Positions 7,689 through 16,608 are shown, counted from the stretch's first letter. The stretch is DNA of 47,731 nucleotides from Bacillota bacterium (GCA_014360055.1 JACIYH010000015.1:1-47731), one strand, 5' to 3'. Translations and numbers: made by a program. Notes: generated from the sequence alone by a model not told the origin.

Positions 7689-8621
7689 TTGTCCTTCACC
7701 GTTGAGGTCAAGGAAGAGCTGGCGCACGTGATGCCGTCGCGCCCCTGCTGCCGGCGTGCGGAGTTGCTGGCGCTCTGGTGGTATGGTCGCCGCCAGGGTT
7801 CCTGGCTGGTGGAAAACGCGGCCATCGCCCGCAAGGTGGTGCGCCTCAGCCGGGGAGCGCTGGGCGAGCCACCGCGGGTGGAGATGGTACGGGCGGGGAG
7901 GCACTACCGCTTCCTGGTGGCGCCGCCCGTGGGGCTGCCGGCTCCCGGGGAAGCGGATGGGGCACCCCGCAACGGGTGCTGCCGCCGTTCTTTTCTGCGC
8001 GGGGTGTTCCTGGCCTCCGGCTGGGTGGCCGACCCCGGCCGCGGGCATCACCTGGAGCTGGCCCTGCCTTCCCGGGAGGCGGCAGAGGAAGTACTCACCC
8101 TGCTGCGGAGCGAGGAATTGCCCGCCCGGATGGCCCGGCGGCAGGACACCTACCTGGTGTACCTGAAGGACGGCGAACAGGTGTCCCGTTTCCTCATCAT
8201 GGCCGGCGCCCACGGCTCGGTGATGCGGTTTGAGAACGTGCGCGCCCTGAAGGAAGTCAAGAACCTGGTGAACCGGCTGGTCAATGCGGAAACGGCCAAC
8301 CTGGGCAAGGTGGTGGACGCTTCCTGGCGCCAGGTGGAGGACGTGCGGGTCATCCTGGCGGCCGGGCTGTGGGAGCGGCTCCCCCGGGCCCTGCAGGAGG
8401 TGGCCCTGGCCCGGCTGCGTCACCCCGAGGTAAGCCTGAGGGAACTGGGTGAGATACTGCAACCCCCGGTGGGGAAATCAGGGGTGAACCATCGCCTGCG
8501 CCGCCTGCACCGGTGGGCGGAGCGGGCCCGGGCAGGAGGCTGTGAGGAACCCGGGCAGCAGGAATTGACGGAGGTGTATGGAAATGATACGCGATGTTGC
8601 AAAGGCCTTAAGGAAGACTAA
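7689..8621 (+). CDS. whiA: WhiA, sporulation/cell-division regulator homolog
   Basis: A 310-residue protein opening with SFTVEVKEELAHV, the invariant WhiA start. It has the LAGLIDADG-like N-terminal fold segments (SFLRGVFLASGWVADPGRGHHLEL) and a C-terminal HTH (LRHPEVSLRELGEIL...GKSGVNHRLRRL). TTG at 7689 restores the family N terminus; an in-frame GTG at 7671 would add six unconserved residues. WhiA is a DNA-binding protein that influences division and chromosome segregation in Bacillota and sporulation in Actinobacteria. It is the third member of the rapZ-yvcK-whiA group, displaced here by the toxin-like insertion. Confidence 0.93.
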   Translation: MSFTVEVKEELAHVMPSRPCCRRAELLALWWYGRRQGSWLVENAAIARKVVRLSRGALGEPPRVEMVRAGRHYRFLVAPPVGLPAPGEADGAPRNGCCRRSFLRGVFLASGWVADPGRGHHLELALPSREAAEEVLTLLRSEELPARMARRQDTYLVYLKDGEQVSRFLIMAGAHGSVMRFENVRALKEVKNLVNRLVNAETANLGKVVDASWRQVEDVRVILAAGLWERLPRALQEVALARLRHPEVSLRELGEILQPPVGKSGVNHRLRRLHRWAERARAGGCEEPGQQELTEVYGNDTRCCKGLKED

Positions 8622-8624
8622 TTT
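8597..8624 (+). promoter_or_regulatory. Candidate hdr-flx operon promoter inside whiA 3' end
   Basis: TTGCAA (8597-8602), a 16-base spacer and TAATTT (8619-8624) lie at the end of whiA, about 80 bases before hdrC. A GC-rich dyad (CCCCGCGGGG) follows in the leader. It is weak but is the only promoter-like signal upstream of a seven-gene redox operon. Confidence 0.35.
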
Positions 8625-8635
8625 TTTGCCGACCT

Positions 8636-8653
8636 TTGTTACCAAAGGAACGA
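8636..8653 (+). promoter_or_regulatory. Candidate Rex-type operator
   Basis: TTGTTAC-CAAA-GGAACGA matches the clostridial Rex consensus TTGTTAA-N4-TTAACAA at 10 of 14 defined positions. The left half is strong, the right half weak. It sits just after the candidate -10, where a repressor would block initiation. rex itself is at 16609. An overlapping dyad, CCTTTG-TTAC-CAAAGG (8633-8648), is an alternative reading. Confidence 0.25.
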
Positions 8654-8702
8654 TCCCCCGGGTTCCCCGCGGGGGGCCGGGGTGGGGAGGGAGGCCGAGA
8701 GG

Positions 8703-9353
8703 GTGAGCAAGGCCGTACTGCATCTCAGCGAGGGGACGGAGCCGGGGTTTCTGCGTGAGGTGGAACAGGAAGCGGGAACGAGGGTGTCACTCTGCTATCA
8801 GTGCGGCAAATGTGCGGCGTCCTGTCCGGTGTCGTTCGTGATGGACCTGGAACCGTACCAGGTGATGAGGCTGGTGCAACTGGGCGCCCGCGACGAGGTG
8901 CTGCGCTCCCGCACCATCTGGCTGTGTGCATCCTGCACTGCCTGCAGCGAGCGCTGCCCCCGGGAAGTGGACGTGGCCGCCACCATGGATGCCCTGCGCG
9001 CGCTGGCCCGGCGCTCCGGTTACCGGCCCGCCGAGGCGCAGGTGGCCCTGTTCCACGGCATCTTCCTGGACAACGTGCGGGACACGGGGCGGCTGCACGA
9101 ACTCGGCCTCATGGTGCGTTACAAGCTGAGGAGCGGTGACCTCTTCTCCGACCTGGACGTGGGATTGCCCATGATGCGCCATGGTAAGCTGAAGCCCACT
9201 CCCCACCGCATCCGGGGTGTGGAGCAACTGAGGGTGCTGTTCGCCCGCGTGCGTGCCCGCGAGGCCGCGGCCGTCCGCCAAAGCACGGGGGCAGACCGCG
9301 AGAGCGAGGCCGCGGCAGGGGGCCGGCCGGAGAAGGGAGGGGAGGGGCGGTGA
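8703..9353 (+). CDS. hdrC: Heterodisulfide reductase subunit C-like (HdrC)
   Basis: A 216-residue iron-sulfur protein with two [4Fe-4S] motifs: CYQCGKCAASCP (about residues 32-43) and CASCTACSERCP (about 77-88). It matches HdrC, which links HdrA to HdrB in soluble heterodisulfide reductase complexes. The C-terminal 40 residues are low complexity. GTG at 8703 follows GGGAGG; GTG at 8682 is possible. It starts a run of seven overlapping or closely spaced genes ending at 15571. Confidence 0.88.
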   Translation: MSKAVLHLSEGTEPGFLREVEQEAGTRVSLCYQCGKCAASCPVSFVMDLEPYQVMRLVQLGARDEVLRSRTIWLCASCTACSERCPREVDVAATMDALRALARRSGYRPAEAQVALFHGIFLDNVRDTGRLHELGLMVRYKLRSGDLFSDLDVGLPMMRHGKLKPTPHRIRGVEQLRVLFARVRAREAAAVRQSTGADRESEAAAGGRPEKGGEGR

Positions 9354-10219
9354 AATACGCGTACTTCCCGGGGTGCTCGCTGTCGGGGACGGCGCGCGAG
9401 TACGAACGGTCCACCCGGGCGGTGGCCCGGGTGCTGGGCCTCGAACTGGAGGAGATCCCGGACTGGTCCTGCTGCGGGGCGACCTCGGCCCACGCCACCG
9501 ATAAGCTGCTGAGTCTGGCCCTGCCCGCGCGCAGCCTGGCGCGGGCCGACGAGATGGGCCTGGACGTGGTGGCACCGTGCGCGGCCTGCTTCAACCGCCT
9601 GCGCACCACCGTGCACGCCGTGCGCTCGGACCGGAAGGTGCGGCAGGAGGTGGAGGAGGTCCTGGGCCAGCCGTACGCGGCCTGCTCCGACGCGTACGCC
9701 CTGCCGGACGTGATCGTCAACCGGCACGGCCTGGACAACATCGTCCCCCACCTGAAGAAGAGCCTGGGTGGCCTCAAGGTGGCCTGCTACTACGGCTGCC
9801 TGCTGGTACGCCCGTCGGCCGTCACCGCCTTTGACGACCCCGAAGATCCCCAGACCATGGACCGGTTGGTACGGGCGCTGGGCGGGGAGCCGGTGGTGTG
9901 GCCGGCCAAGACCGAGTGCTGCGGTGCGTCCCTCAGCATTACCCGCACCCGGGTGGTGTGGCAGCTGGCCGCCCAGATCCTCACCGCCGCCCAGAAGGCG
10001 GGGGCGGAAGCCATCGTGGTGGCCTGCCCCTTCTGTCAGTCCAACCTGGACATGCGCCAGGTGCAGGCCCAGAAGTGGAGCGGCCGGCGCTGGAACATCC
10101 CCGTGTACTACTTCACCCAGCTTTTGGGGGTGGCCCTGGGGCTGCCTCCCGGGGAGCTGGGGCTGGAGAGCCATTTCGTGGACCCGCTCGGGGTCCTGCG
10201 CCAGAAGGCGCTGGTGTAA
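9350..10219 (+). CDS. hdrB: Heterodisulfide reductase subunit B-like (HdrB)
   Basis: A 289-residue protein with both cysteine-rich CCG-domain motifs complete: C9, C41-C42, C77, C80 and C150, C190-C191, C226, C229. In methanogen HdrB these bind two noncubane [4Fe-4S] clusters that reduce the heterodisulfide. All ligands are present, so catalysis on a disulfide is plausible. In a bacterium without coenzyme M or B the acceptor is unknown (a DsrC-like protein, ferredoxin partner or other thiol). GTG at 9350 overlaps the hdrC stop. Confidence 0.92.
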   Translation: MKYAYFPGCSLSGTAREYERSTRAVARVLGLELEEIPDWSCCGATSAHATDKLLSLALPARSLARADEMGLDVVAPCAACFNRLRTTVHAVRSDRKVRQEVEEVLGQPYAACSDAYALPDVIVNRHGLDNIVPHLKKSLGGLKVACYYGCLLVRPSAVTAFDDPEDPQTMDRLVRALGGEPVVWPAKTECCGASLSITRTRVVWQLAAQILTAAQKAGAEAIVVACPFCQSNLDMRQVQAQKWSGRRWNIPVYYFTQLLGVALGLPPGELGLESHFVDPLGVLRQKALV

Positions 10220-10231
10220 GGGGGGCGGGGC

Positions 10232-12208
10232 ATGAAGCGCATCGGCGTATTCCTCTGTCACTGTGGCTCCAACATCGCCGGGACCGTGGATATCGACCGG
10301 CTGCAGGAAGCGGTGCGCCGGATGCCGGGCGTGGTGTACGTGGAGCAGAACAAGTACACCTGCTCGGAGCCCGGCCAGGAACAAATCCGCAAGGGGATCA
10401 AGGAGCACCGCCTGGACCGGGTGGTGGTGGCGGCCTGCTCGCCCCGCATGCACGAGAACACCTTCCGGCGCACGGTGGAGTCGGCGGGCCTCAACCCCTA
10501 CCTGCTGGAGATCGCCAACGTGAGGGAGCATTGCTCGTGGGTCCACAAGGACCGGGAGGAGGCCACCGCCAAGGCCGTCGACCTGGTGCGCCGGGCGGTG
10601 GCCAAGGTGGTGTTCAACCGACCGCTCCAGAAGGCCCGGATACCGGTGGAGAAGCGGGCCCTGGTGATCGGGGGCGGCATCGCCGGCATCCAGGCCGCCC
10701 TGGACATCGCCGACGCCGGCCACGAGGTGTGGCTGGTGGAGAAGGAGCCCTCCATCGGCGGGCGCATGGCCCAGCTGGACAAGACCTTCCCCACCCTGGA
10801 CTGCTCCCTGTGCATCCTCACCCCCAAGATGGTGGACGTGGCCCAGCACCCCAACATCCGGTTGCTCACCTACTCGCAGGTGGAGAACGTGGGCGGGTAC
10901 GTGGGTAACTTCGAGGTGACCATCCGCAAGCGGGCCCGTTCCGTGGACGAGTCCAAGTGCACAGGGTGCGGCAGTTGCTGGGCCAAGTGCCCCCACAAGG
11001 TGCCCTCGGAGTTCGACCTGGGACTGGGACAGCGTAAGGTCATCTACGTGCCTTTCCCCCAGGCGGTGCCCAACAAGCCCGTCATCGACCGGGAGCACTG
11101 CGTCTACTTCAAGACGGGCAAGTGCCGGGTGTGCGAGCGGTTCTGCCCGGCGGGGGCCATCGACTTCACCCAGGAGGACGAACTGATCACCGAGCGGTTC
11201 GGGGCCATCGTGGCGGCCACCGGATTCGACCTCTTCGACCACGCCCGTTACGGGGAGTACGGAGCGGGGCAGGACCCCGACATCATCAGCGGCCTGCACT
11301 TCGAGCGGCTGGTGAACGCCTCCGGCCCCACCGAGGGCAAGATCAAGCGGCCGTCCGACGGTAAGGTCCCCCGCAGCGTTGCCTTCATCACCTGCGTGGG
11401 CTCCCGCGACGACCACAAGGGGATCAGCTACTGCTCCCGGGTGTGCTGCATGTACACGGCCAAGCACGCCATCCTCCTGTCCGAGAAGGTGCCCGGCTGC
11501 CGTAGCTATGTCTTCTACATGGACATGCGCACCCCGGGCAAGGGATACGAGGAGTTCTACAAGCGCTCCCAGGAGATGGGCACCCAGTACGTGCGGGGCC
11601 GGGTGGCGCGCATCTACCGCGAGGGCGACCACCTGGTGGTGCAGGGCGAGGACACCCTGCTCGGGCGCAAGGTGCTGGTGGAGGCGGACATGGTGGTGCT
11701 GGCCACCGGCATCACCCCGCGGCGGGACGCCGGCGAACTGGCCCGCACCCTGGGCATCTCGTACGACCAGTACGCCTTCTTCAACGAGGCCCATCCCAAA
11801 CTGCGCCCGGTGGAGACCAACACGGCCGGTATCTACCTGGCCGGAGCCTGCCAGGGTCCCAAGGACATCCCCGACGCCGTGGCCCAGGCCAGCGGGGCGG
11901 CGGCCAAGGTGACGGCCATGTTCTCCAAGGACACCCTCACCGCCGACCCCCTCATCGCCACCGTCAACGAGGCCATCTGCTCGGGGTGCCTGTGGTGCAA
12001 GCCCATCTGCCCCTACCGGGCCATCGACGAGAAGATCATTACCGAGCGGGTGCGCGGGCGCACGGTAAGCCGCCGCGTGGCTACGGTGAACGCCGGGCTG
12101 TGCCAGGGTTGCGGCGCCTGCACGGTGGCCTGCCGGGATGGGGCCATGAACCTGCTCGGGTTCTCCAATGAACAGGTGCTGGCGGAGGTGGAAGCGCTAT
12201 GCCGGTGA
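10232..12208 (+). CDS. hdrA: Heterodisulfide reductase subunit A-like (HdrA), bifurcating flavoprotein
   Basis: A 658-residue protein with the full HdrA layout. There is an N-terminal domain with HCG (10-12) and a Cys-containing insert; the FAD-binding GGGIAG at 147-152; the LDCSLCILTP segment near 190-198; a ferredoxin motif CTGCGSCWAKCP at 243-254; a second Cys group at 290-305; and a C-terminal two-cluster ferredoxin (CSGCLWCKPICP near 583 and CQGCGACTVAC near 624). HdrA is the site of flavin-based electron bifurcation. No in-frame TGA indicates selenocysteine. SD GGGGCGGGG precedes ATG at 10232. Its end overlaps the MvhD-like gene. Confidence 0.95.
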   Translation: MKRIGVFLCHCGSNIAGTVDIDRLQEAVRRMPGVVYVEQNKYTCSEPGQEQIRKGIKEHRLDRVVVAACSPRMHENTFRRTVESAGLNPYLLEIANVREHCSWVHKDREEATAKAVDLVRRAVAKVVFNRPLQKARIPVEKRALVIGGGIAGIQAALDIADAGHEVWLVEKEPSIGGRMAQLDKTFPTLDCSLCILTPKMVDVAQHPNIRLLTYSQVENVGGYVGNFEVTIRKRARSVDESKCTGCGSCWAKCPHKVPSEFDLGLGQRKVIYVPFPQAVPNKPVIDREHCVYFKTGKCRVCERFCPAGAIDFTQEDELITERFGAIVAATGFDLFDHARYGEYGAGQDPDIISGLHFERLVNASGPTEGKIKRPSDGKVPRSVAFITCVGSRDDHKGISYCSRVCCMYTAKHAILLSEKVPGCRSYVFYMDMRTPGKGYEEFYKRSQEMGTQYVRGRVARIYREGDHLVVQGEDTLLGRKVLVEADMVVLATGITPRRDAGELARTLGISYDQYAFFNEAHPKLRPVETNTAGIYLAGACQGPKDIPDAVAQASGAAAKVTAMFSKDTLTADPLIATVNEAICSGCLWCKPICPYRAIDEKIITERVRGRTVSRRVATVNAGLCQGCGACTVACRDGAMNLLGFSNEQVLAEVEALCR

Positions 12209-12705
12209 ACGAGCCGCACGGTGCGGCCCAGGCCGCGGCGCCCGGCGGAGCCACTGCCGGAGCACGCCCGGGGACGGCGGAGTGGGAGCCGCGCATCATC
12301 GGGTTCTGCTGCAACTGGTGTTCTTACGCGGGGGCCGACCTGGCCGGTACCAGCCGCCTGGAGTACCCGCCCACCGTGCGGGTGATCCGGGTGCCCTGCT
12401 CGGGCCGGGTCAACCCCCAGTTCATCGTGCGGGCCTTCCAGAAGGGGGCCGATGGGGTGCTGGTGGCGGGATGCCACCCCGGCGACTGCCACTACTCCAC
12501 GGGCAACTACTTCACCCGCCGGCGCCTGCAGGTGGCCCGCCGCTTCCTGGAGTACCTGGGGATCGACCCCCGCCGCCTGCGCATCACCTGGATATCGGCG
12601 TCCGAGGGTCAGAAGTTCGCGGACACCGTGCGCGAAATGACCGAAGAGGTCAGGGCCCTGGGGCCCAACCGCGTGATGAGGGATGAGCTATGGGCGGCGA
12701 ACTGA
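12199..12705 (+). CDS. flxD: MvhD/FlxD-type iron-sulfur protein
   Basis: A 168-residue protein. After a 28-residue low-complexity leader come the MvhD cysteines: FCCNWCSYAGAD (C37, C38, C41), PCSGRV (C67) and GCHPGDCHY (C92, C97). MvhD carries a [2Fe-2S] cluster and passes electrons into HdrA from hydrogenase, formate dehydrogenase or a flavin oxidoreductase. No hydrogenase genes are nearby; the neighbouring Flx-like genes supply the donor side. It overlaps hdrA (10 bases) and the next gene (16 bases). Confidence 0.88.
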   Translation: MPVNEPHGAAQAAAPGGATAGARPGTAEWEPRIIGFCCNWCSYAGADLAGTSRLEYPPTVRVIRVPCSGRVNPQFIVRAFQKGADGVLVAGCHPGDCHYSTGNYFTRRRLQVARRFLEYLGIDPRRLRITWISASEGQKFADTVREMTEEVRALGPNRVMRDELWAAN

Positions 12706-13703
12706 AGACTGCGAGCGGGGGCATGACGGGTGTCCGGTCGGGCGTCGGCTCGGAGCTGGCGGAGCGCGCGGCCGGCCTGCTGGCGGGCGGCGAGGTAAGG
12801 ATGTTCCTGGGGTACGGGGCCGGGCGCACGCCCCTGCGGGTGCGGCCCCGGCACGTGCTGCGGCCGGAAGCGGCCGGCGGGCTGGTGTGGAACGAGTTCT
12901 GCGCCCCCTCCCTGGCCAAGTACCTCCTCGAGGAGCAGGAGGAAGAGGGCCGGGTGGGGGTGCTGGTCAAAGCCTGCGACCTGCGGGCGGTCAAGCGGCT
13001 GGTGGCCGACCGGCGGGTGGAGCGCGAGCGCGTCCTCCTGGTGGGAGTAGGCTGTCCGGGTGTGGTGGACGCCGGCAAGGTGGAGGCTCTGCTGGCGCGG
13101 GCCGTACCGGGAGAGATGGTGGAGGAAGCCGGGGTGCGGGACGGGGTGCTGGTGGTGCAGACCCGCTCCGGCGTCCGCGAGTTCCCCCGGGAGGAGTACC
13201 TGCTCGAGCGCTGCCTGCACTGTGAGGATCCCAACCCCCGGGACGTAGACCTCTTCGTGGGTCCGGAAGTGGCGCCCTGGCCGGCCCGGCCCCACGACTA
13301 TGCGGAGGTGGCCGAGGTGGCGGCCCTGGGGGCGGCGGAGCGGGCGGCCTACTGGGACCGCCAGTTCGCACGGTGCCTGCGCTGCTTCGCCTGCCGCAAC
13401 GTGTGCCCGGCCTGCAGTTGCCGGGAGTGCTGCTTCGACGTGTGGGAGCCCATGTGGCTGCCCCGTGAGGTCAGCGTCTCCGAGCAATACATGTTCCACT
13501 TCACGCGCGCCTTCCACGTGGCGGGCAGGTGCGTGGACTGCGGCGAGTGCGAGCGGGTGTGCCCGGTGGGTATCCCTCTCATGAAGCTCAACCGGGCCCT
13601 GCAGAAGGAAATCGCGGAACTGTTCGGCGTGGAACGGCCCTGGGAGCCCCAGGAGAAGGAGCCCCTGGCCATGTACACTCCGGACGATCCCGACTTCCAT
13701 TGA
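12690..13703 (+). CDS. flxC: FlxC-like 4Fe-4S protein
   Basis: A 337-residue protein. The N-terminal 200 residues contain the KACDLRA motif seen in FrhB-like and FlxB/C proteins. The C-terminal part has an unusual cysteine cluster RCLRCFACRNVCPACSCRECC (229-248) and a ferredoxin motif CVDCGECERVCP (281-292). Position between MvhD-like and AsrA-like genes matches the FlxC slot of FlxABCD-HdrABC clusters described in sulfate reducers and clostridia. ATG at 12690 follows GAGGGATGA. The exact electron path through it is not known to me. Confidence 0.75.
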   Translation: MGGELKTASGGMTGVRSGVGSELAERAAGLLAGGEVRMFLGYGAGRTPLRVRPRHVLRPEAAGGLVWNEFCAPSLAKYLLEEQEEEGRVGVLVKACDLRAVKRLVADRRVERERVLLVGVGCPGVVDAGKVEALLARAVPGEMVEEAGVRDGVLVVQTRSGVREFPREEYLLERCLHCEDPNPRDVDLFVGPEVAPWPARPHDYAEVAEVAALGAAERAAYWDRQFARCLRCFACRNVCPACSCRECCFDVWEPMWLPREVSVSEQYMFHFTRAFHVAGRCVDCGECERVCPVGIPLMKLNRALQKEIAELFGVERPWEPQEKEPLAMYTPDDPDFH

Positions 13704-13716
13704 GGGAGGTGGTCTC

Positions 13717-14742
13717 GTGAGGTGCCTCGAACGCAAGGACCTGCGTGCCTTCCTGGATAAGCTGGCCTCGACCGCCTCCCTGGTGGCCCCCGTGCGGGAG
13801 GACGGGGTGGTGGTGTTCCGGCCGGTGCCCTCGGGTGAGCAGGTGGAGCTGGACTACGTGAACCCCGTACGCTCGGCCAAGGAGTTCTTCTTCCCCCAGA
13901 CCGAGGTGATGTTCCGGTTCCTGCCCTCGCCCATGGCGAGTATCACCCCCGTGGAGCCCGACCGGCAGATCGTCCTGTTCGGCATCCGGCCCTGCGACCT
14001 GGCCGCCCTCTCTTTGCTGGACGAGGTCTTCCTGGGGGGCGACTACCGGGATGCCTACTGGGGCAGGCGCCGGGAACTCACCACCCTGGTGGGCCTGGCC
14101 TGCGAGCGGCCGGACGAATCTTCCTGCTTCTGCACCGCCTTCGGCATCACCCCGGGGACGGCCGAGGGCGCCGACGTCATGCTGTATCCCGCCGGCGACT
14201 GGCTGGGGGTGGAGGTACTCACTCCCAAAGGCCAGGCCCTGGTGGACGGCGCGCTGCCCGGGGCCGGGGAAGCGGGGGAGGCAGGGGAGCGCGTGAAGCA
14301 GGAATACCTCAACCGGGCGGTCCCCCTGGGGGAGCGCGTACGGCCGGGCGAACTGTCGAAGGAACTCGACGACCGCTTCGACGATCCCTACTGGGAGGAA
14401 GCGTCGCGGCGCTGCCTTGGCTGCGGCATCTGCACCTACCTGTGCCCCACCTGTCACTGCTTCCTGGTCACCGACGTGGCCAAGCGGGACGACGGGGTGA
14501 GGCTGCGCTGCTGGGATAGCTGCCAGTTCAAGGACTTCCTGCTCATGGCCGGGGGCCACAACCCCCGTCCCACCAGGAAGGAGCGTACCCGCCAGCGCTT
14601 CCTGCACAAGCTCAATTACTTCGTGCACCGGTACGGGCGCTACCTGTGCACGGGCTGCGGGCGGTGCGTGCAGCACTGCCCGGTGGGCCTGGACATGGCC
14701 ACCGTGATCGCCGACCTGCGGGGGGTGACCCAGCATGCCTGA
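13717..14742 (+). CDS. flxB: FlxB-like 4Fe-4S protein (AsrA/HydB-related)
   Basis: A 341-residue protein related to anaerobic sulfite reductase subunit A and sulfhydrogenase beta subunits. It contains GIRPCDLAAL (about 89-98), extra cysteines in SCFCTAF, and two C-terminal ferredoxin motifs: CLGCGICTYLCP at 233-244 and CTGCGRCVQHCP at 311-322. It would relay electrons from the flavin/NAD(P)H subunit to the Hdr module. GTG at 13717 is preceded by GGGAGGTGG. It overlaps the next gene by 8 bases. Confidence 0.82.
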   Translation: MRCLERKDLRAFLDKLASTASLVAPVREDGVVVFRPVPSGEQVELDYVNPVRSAKEFFFPQTEVMFRFLPSPMASITPVEPDRQIVLFGIRPCDLAALSLLDEVFLGGDYRDAYWGRRRELTTLVGLACERPDESSCFCTAFGITPGTAEGADVMLYPAGDWLGVEVLTPKGQALVDGALPGAGEAGEAGERVKQEYLNRAVPLGERVRPGELSKELDDRFDDPYWEEASRRCLGCGICTYLCPTCHCFLVTDVAKRDDGVRLRCWDSCQFKDFLLMAGGHNPRPTRKERTRQRFLHKLNYFVHRYGRYLCTGCGRCVQHCPVGLDMATVIADLRGVTQHA

Positions 14743-15571
14743 GGCCAATCCCATGATGCCCCATCTGGCCCGGATCGAGGAGATCGTGGCCGAGACCGCT
14801 TCCGGAGACGTGAAGACCTTCCGGGTCCAGTTCCTCGACCCCGAGGTTCCTTTCTCGCACCTGCCCGGCCAGTGCGCCATGGTCTCGGTGCTGGGGGTGG
14901 GTGAGGCCATGATCTCCATCAGTTCCAGCCCCACCCGGCCCCGTCCCCTCGAGCTGGCCGTCAAGCAGGTGGGCCGCCTCACCACCCGGCTGCACGAGAT
15001 GGAGCCCGGGGACGTCATCGGCGTCCGCGGGCCTTACGGCAACCACTTCCCCGTCGAGGACATGAAGGGGAAGGACCTCCTCTTCATCGGCGGCGGCATC
15101 GGCCTGGCGCCCCTGCGCTCCCTCATCAACTACGTCCTGGACAACCGGGGGGATTACGGTAAGATAGACATCATCTACGGGGCACGTTCCCCTGGGGACC
15201 TGTGCTTCAAGCGGGAACTGTACGACGAATGGCCCGCCGCGCCCGACACCCGGGTGTTGCTCACCGTGGACCGGGGGGACGAGGATTGGAAGGGGGCGGT
15301 GGCCCTTGTCCCCCACTTCCTCGAGCAGGTGCATCCCGATCCCCAAGGCAAAGTTGCTATTACATGCGGGCCCCCTATCATGATAAAATTCACCCTGGAG
15401 TCTCTCAAGAAACTGGGCTTTGCGGATGAGCAGATCGTCACCACGCTGGAACTCAAGATGCAGTGCGGGATCGGTAAGTGCGGGCGGTGCAACATCGGCT
15501 CCCGTTACGTCTGCCTGGACGGGCCCGTGTTCACCCTGGCTCAGCTCAAGGCCATGCCCGCCGAGTACTGA
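14735..15571 (+). CDS. flxA: FlxA-like FAD/NAD(P)H oxidoreductase subunit
   Basis: A 278-residue ferredoxin-NADP reductase-like protein. The flavin-binding segment is ISISSSPT (about 60-67), the nucleotide-binding loop GGGIGLAP is at 119-126, and the C terminus has the dihydroorotate-dehydrogenase-type [2Fe-2S] motif (C244, C249, C252, C260). It resembles AsrB and sulfhydrogenase gamma subunits. As FlxA it would oxidise or reduce NAD(P)H and feed FlxB/FlxC/FlxD and HdrA. It closes the redox operon. Confidence 0.88.
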   Translation: MPEANPMMPHLARIEEIVAETASGDVKTFRVQFLDPEVPFSHLPGQCAMVSVLGVGEAMISISSSPTRPRPLELAVKQVGRLTTRLHEMEPGDVIGVRGPYGNHFPVEDMKGKDLLFIGGGIGLAPLRSLINYVLDNRGDYGKIDIIYGARSPGDLCFKRELYDEWPAAPDTRVLLTVDRGDEDWKGAVALVPHFLEQVHPDPQGKVAITCGPPIMIKFTLESLKKLGFADEQIVTTLELKMQCGIGKCGRCNIGSRYVCLDGPVFTLAQLKAMPAEY

Positions 15572-15584
15572 GGTCGGTGAAAAG

Positions 15585-16607
15585 ATGGGGGCGACTTTGG
15601 CGGAGGGCGTCCGGACTCTTCCGCGCGGGTCTCCGTCCGTTCCCTTCCGGGGTACCCGCTGGGCTTTCCTGGCCCGGGATATGGAAGGGGTGCGGGAGTG
15701 GATCCGGGCCACCCTGGAAAACGCCGACGGGCTCATGGGGCAGGCGGGAAGGCATCTCCTGCAGGGGCAGGGCAAACACCTTCGCCCCGGGCTGGTGCTC
15801 CTCTGTGCCCGGCTGGGCAACTACCGGCCCGAGCGGGCGATACCCGTGGCGGCGGCGGTGGAGATGGTGCACATGGCCACCCTGGTGCACGACGACGTCA
15901 TCGACGGCTCTCCGCGGCGGCGGGGGTGGCCCACGGTGAACGCGGCCTGGAACGACCGGGTGGCGGTGCTGCTGGGCGATTACCTTTTCTCCCGCGCCCT
16001 CACCCTGGGTTCGCGCTACGGGGGCCGGGAAGTGGTGGACATCCTCGCCAGCGCCGTGGAGGAGATGTGCAAGGGGGAGATGGACCAGGAGGCCCACCGC
16101 TTCGACATCGGGCAGACGGTGGAGCAGTACCTGGAGCGCATCGGCCGCAAGACGGCCCGCTTTATCTCCGACTGTTGCCGTGCGGGGGCGGTGCTGGGTG
16201 AGGTGCCGGCGCCGGTGATGGACGCGCTGGGGGAGTACGGGTACGGCCTCGGCCTGGCCTTCCAGATCGTGGACGATGTGCTGGACCTGGCCGGCTCGGG
16301 GGCGGAAATGGGCAAGCCAGCCGGCAGCGACCTCCGGGAGGGGGTGCTGACCCTGCCGGTGATATATGCTCTGGAGGGAGAACACGGCGAGTGGATCGGC
16401 CAGATCATCCGCGCCCGCCGGTTCGGGGAGGAAGAATTGAGTCGGTTGAGAAATATCGTTCAGCAAGGTGGCCACCTGGAGCGGGCCCGGGAAATGGCTC
16501 GCTCCCTCAAGGAAGAGGCCCTGCGGGCGCTGGCGTGCCTGCCTCCCGGCCGGATCACCCGGCTCCTGGGGGAAGCGGCCCAATTCGTGGTGGAGCGGAG
16601 GTTCTGA
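15585..16607 (+). CDS. Trans-polyprenyl diphosphate synthase
   Basis: A 340-residue IspA/HepT-type enzyme. The first Asp-rich motif is HDDVIDGSPRRRG and the second is DDVLDLAG, with GQGKHLRPG before them. It elongates allylic diphosphates with isopentenyl diphosphate; chain length cannot be judged safely. ATG at 15585 follows GAGGTCGGTGA 13 bases after flxA. The first 30 residues are not conserved, so a later start (ATG in DMEGVREW) is possible. A polyprenyl chain could serve a quinone or the undecaprenyl carrier; its place between flxA and rex hints at a link to respiration. Confidence 0.88.
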   Translation: MGATLAEGVRTLPRGSPSVPFRGTRWAFLARDMEGVREWIRATLENADGLMGQAGRHLLQGQGKHLRPGLVLLCARLGNYRPERAIPVAAAVEMVHMATLVHDDVIDGSPRRRGWPTVNAAWNDRVAVLLGDYLFSRALTLGSRYGGREVVDILASAVEEMCKGEMDQEAHRFDIGQTVEQYLERIGRKTARFISDCCRAGAVLGEVPAPVMDALGEYGYGLGLAFQIVDDVLDLAGSGAEMGKPAGSDLREGVLTLPVIYALEGEHGEWIGQIIRARRFGEEELSRLRNIVQQGGHLERAREMARSLKEEALRALACLPPGRITRLLGEAAQFVVERRF

Positions 16608-16608
16608 G

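Noticed and set aside
9119-11794. Open frame of 891 codons on the reverse strand across hdrC, hdrB and hdrA
   Set aside because: It is a His/Gly/Leu-rich shadow of strongly conserved forward genes; high GC keeps the frame open by chance.
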